Made by a program: the position numbers and the translations under genes
In this document: positions 62,901 through 64,000 of the stretch, piece by piece
Position numbering within the stretch: the first letter of the stretch is position 1
How the letters are laid out: the number at the start of each line of letters is the position of its first letter
Notes under the pieces: model-generated
Told to the model about the DNA's origin: nothing
Databases searched by the model: none
What the model saw: the letters and a program-made list of their open reading frames with translations, nothing else
Source: Enterobacter oligotrophicus
GTDB taxonomy: Bacteria > Pseudomonadota > Gammaproteobacteria > Enterobacterales > Enterobacteriaceae
Assembly (NCBI RefSeq): GCF_009176645.1
Contig: NZ_AP019007.1
Coordinates: 1,116,001-1,180,000, forward strand
DNA length: 64,000 nucleotides
Direction: 5' to 3'

Positions 62901-64000
62901 TCAGGCGTTAGCGGCCGGCTTAGTCTGCGTATTTTCCAGCATACGACGTACCGGAACAATGAGGACGATCAGTACCGCAGCACAGATCAACAGCGCAATG
63001 GAGCAACGCGCGAAGAGATCCGGCAGCATATCCAACTGATCGGCCTTCACGTGTCCACCAATCAGGCCCGCCGCCAGGTTACCCAGCGCACTGGCGCAGA
63101 ACCACAGCCCCATCATCTGACCACGCATTCTTTCCGGGGCCAGCAGTGTCATGGTCGCCAGACCAATCGGGCTCAGGCACAGTTCACCGAGCGTCAACAT
63201 CAGGATGCTGCCCACCAGCCAGAACGGAGACACGCCTGCGCCGCCGTTATTCAGAACGTTCTGCGCTGCCAGCATCATCAGGCCAAAGCCTGCGGCGGCA
63301 CAGAGAATACCGATGACAAACTTGGTGATACTGCTCGGGCGAATGTTCATGCTGGCAAGTTTCGGCCATGCCCAGCTAAACACCGGTGCCAGCAAAATGA
63401 TGAACAGGGCGTTAATCGACTGGAACCACACCGCCGGGATCTCGAAATCACCGATCATGCGGTTAGTGTAGTCGTTAGCAAACAGGTTGAACGAGGTTGG
63501 TTTCTGCTCGAACGCAGACCAGAAGAACGCTGCGGAGACCAGCAGGATGAAGCAGACCAGCAGTCTGGCGCGCTCTTTGCGGTTCAGCCCTGCAAAAATG
63601 AACAGGTAGATAAAATAGAGCGCGACGGACGCCGCAATCACATAGACCAACACGCTGGCAACCGCGACCGGGTTGATCACAATCACGCCCTGCGCAATCA
63701 GCGTAACGATAACCGCGACACCCACCGCCAGCGCCAATAGCCATGCGCCGACACCATTTCGCTTCACGACCGGGCTGTTCCAGGTGGAATCCAGACCCAC
63801 TTCGCTGTCGTAACGTTTCATGGCCGGGACGGCAAACACGCGGAAGATAATCAACGCCACCAGCATCCCGATGCCGCCGATACCAAAGCCCCAGTGCCAG
63901 CCGTGGGTTTTAATCAGCCAGCCGGAGATCAATGGCGCAATGAACGACCCCATGTTGATGCCCATGTAGAACAGCGAGAAACCGCCGTCACGACGTGCAT
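62901..64000 (-). CDS. POT/PTR2-family proton-peptide symporter, 5' end outside window
   Basis: C-terminal 366 codons of a proton-dependent oligopeptide transporter (DtpA/DtpB-like). The frame is open to the window edge and reads ARRDGGFSLFYMGINMGSFIAPLISGWLIK, the family TM4-TM5 region. Also visible are FFWSAFEQKPTSFNLFANDYTNR (the FWxxFEQ peptide-site motif, TM7), WFQSINALFIILLAPVFSWAW, and LGELCLSPIGLATMTLLAPERMRGQMMG (TM10). About eight or nine of the usual 14 TM segments are in the window; the N-terminal ExxERFxYYG motif is not. Ends NTQTKPAANA. Which paralogue it is cannot be told from this part. Confidence 0.9.
   Translation of the reverse strand, partial: ARRDGGFSLFYMGINMGSFIAPLISGWLIKTHGWHWGFGIGGIGMLVALIIFRVFAVPAMKRYDSEVGLDSTWNSPVVKRNGVGAWLLALAVGVAVIVTLIAQGVIVINPVAVASVLVYVIAASVALYFIYLFIFAGLNRKERARLLVCFILLVSAAFFWSAFEQKPTSFNLFANDYTNRMIGDFEIPAVWFQSINALFIILLAPVFSWAWPKLASMNIRPSSITKFVIGILCAAAGFGLMMLAAQNVLNNGGAGVSPFWLVGSILMLTLGELCLSPIGLATMTLLAPERMRGQMMGLWFCASALGNLAAGLIGGHVKADQLDMLPDLFARCSIALLICAAVLIVLIVPVRRMLENTQTKPAANA

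Overview
The window is chromosomal DNA from a member of the Enterobacteriaceae. Nearly every housekeeping protein is closely collinear in sequence with its Escherichia coli counterpart. The gene order maeB-talA-tktB ... ypfG-nudK-aegA-narQ-acrD-ypfM-yffB-dapE-ypfN-ypfH-tmcA-ypfJ-purC-bamC-dapA-gcvR-bcp-perM-bepA-yfgD ... hda-uraA-upp ... purM-purN-ppk-ppx-yfgF-yfgG ... guaA-guaB-xseA ... yfgJ is the E. coli 55-57 min backbone. The accessory genes between backbone blocks (an ebg cluster, a PTS/asparaginase operon, a 6-phospho-beta-glucosidase, a protealysin pair) and the REP-like repeats fit the Enterobacter/Lelliottia/Leclercia neighbourhood better than E. coli itself. The species cannot be fixed from this window alone.

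Layout. 1-5.4 kb: maeB (cut by the left edge), then talA-tktB (non-oxidative pentose phosphate pathway). 5.4-15.5 kb: the whole ygjH-ebgR-ebgA-ebgC-ygjI-ygjJ-ygjK block, which in E. coli lies at a distant locus; here it sits between tktB and ypfG, with palindromic EbgR-type operators. 15.5-37.6 kb: backbone genes for Nudix hydrolysis, redox, nitrate sensing (narQ), RND efflux (acrD), lysine/DAP synthesis (dapE, dapA), tRNA acetylation (tmcA), purine synthesis (purC), outer-membrane assembly (bamC, bepA), and the 19-codon gene ypfM. 37.6-42.3 kb: an inserted module with a divergent transposase-fold HTH protein, an orphan PTS EIIC, a glycosylasparaginase-type Ntn hydrolase and an M17 aminopeptidase. 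This is the best candidate here for an undescribed catabolic system. 42.3-45.2 kb: hda (CUG start), uraA, upp. 45.2-46.8 kb: an inserted BglA-like glucosidase with two AscG-type operators. 47-52.6 kb: purMN and ppk-ppx. 52.6-58.6 kb: yfgF, yfgG, guaBA. 58.7-61.8 kb: xseA, an inserted protealysin-emfourin protease/inhibitor pair, yfgJ. 61.8-64 kb: a Gfo/Idh/MocA oxidoreductase and a POT-family transporter (cut by the right edge), where E. coli has der.

Together the backbone is mainly purine/pyrimidine supply and salvage (purC, purMN, guaBA, uraA-upp; PUR boxes before purC, purM and guaB), central carbon metabolism and envelope upkeep. The inserted modules add sugar or glycoconjugate use and a protease. 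Three of them end in tail-to-tail stop-codon overlaps with the resident gene, and several module edges carry REP-type repeats. No rRNA, tRNA, CRISPR array, prophage or intact insertion sequence was seen.
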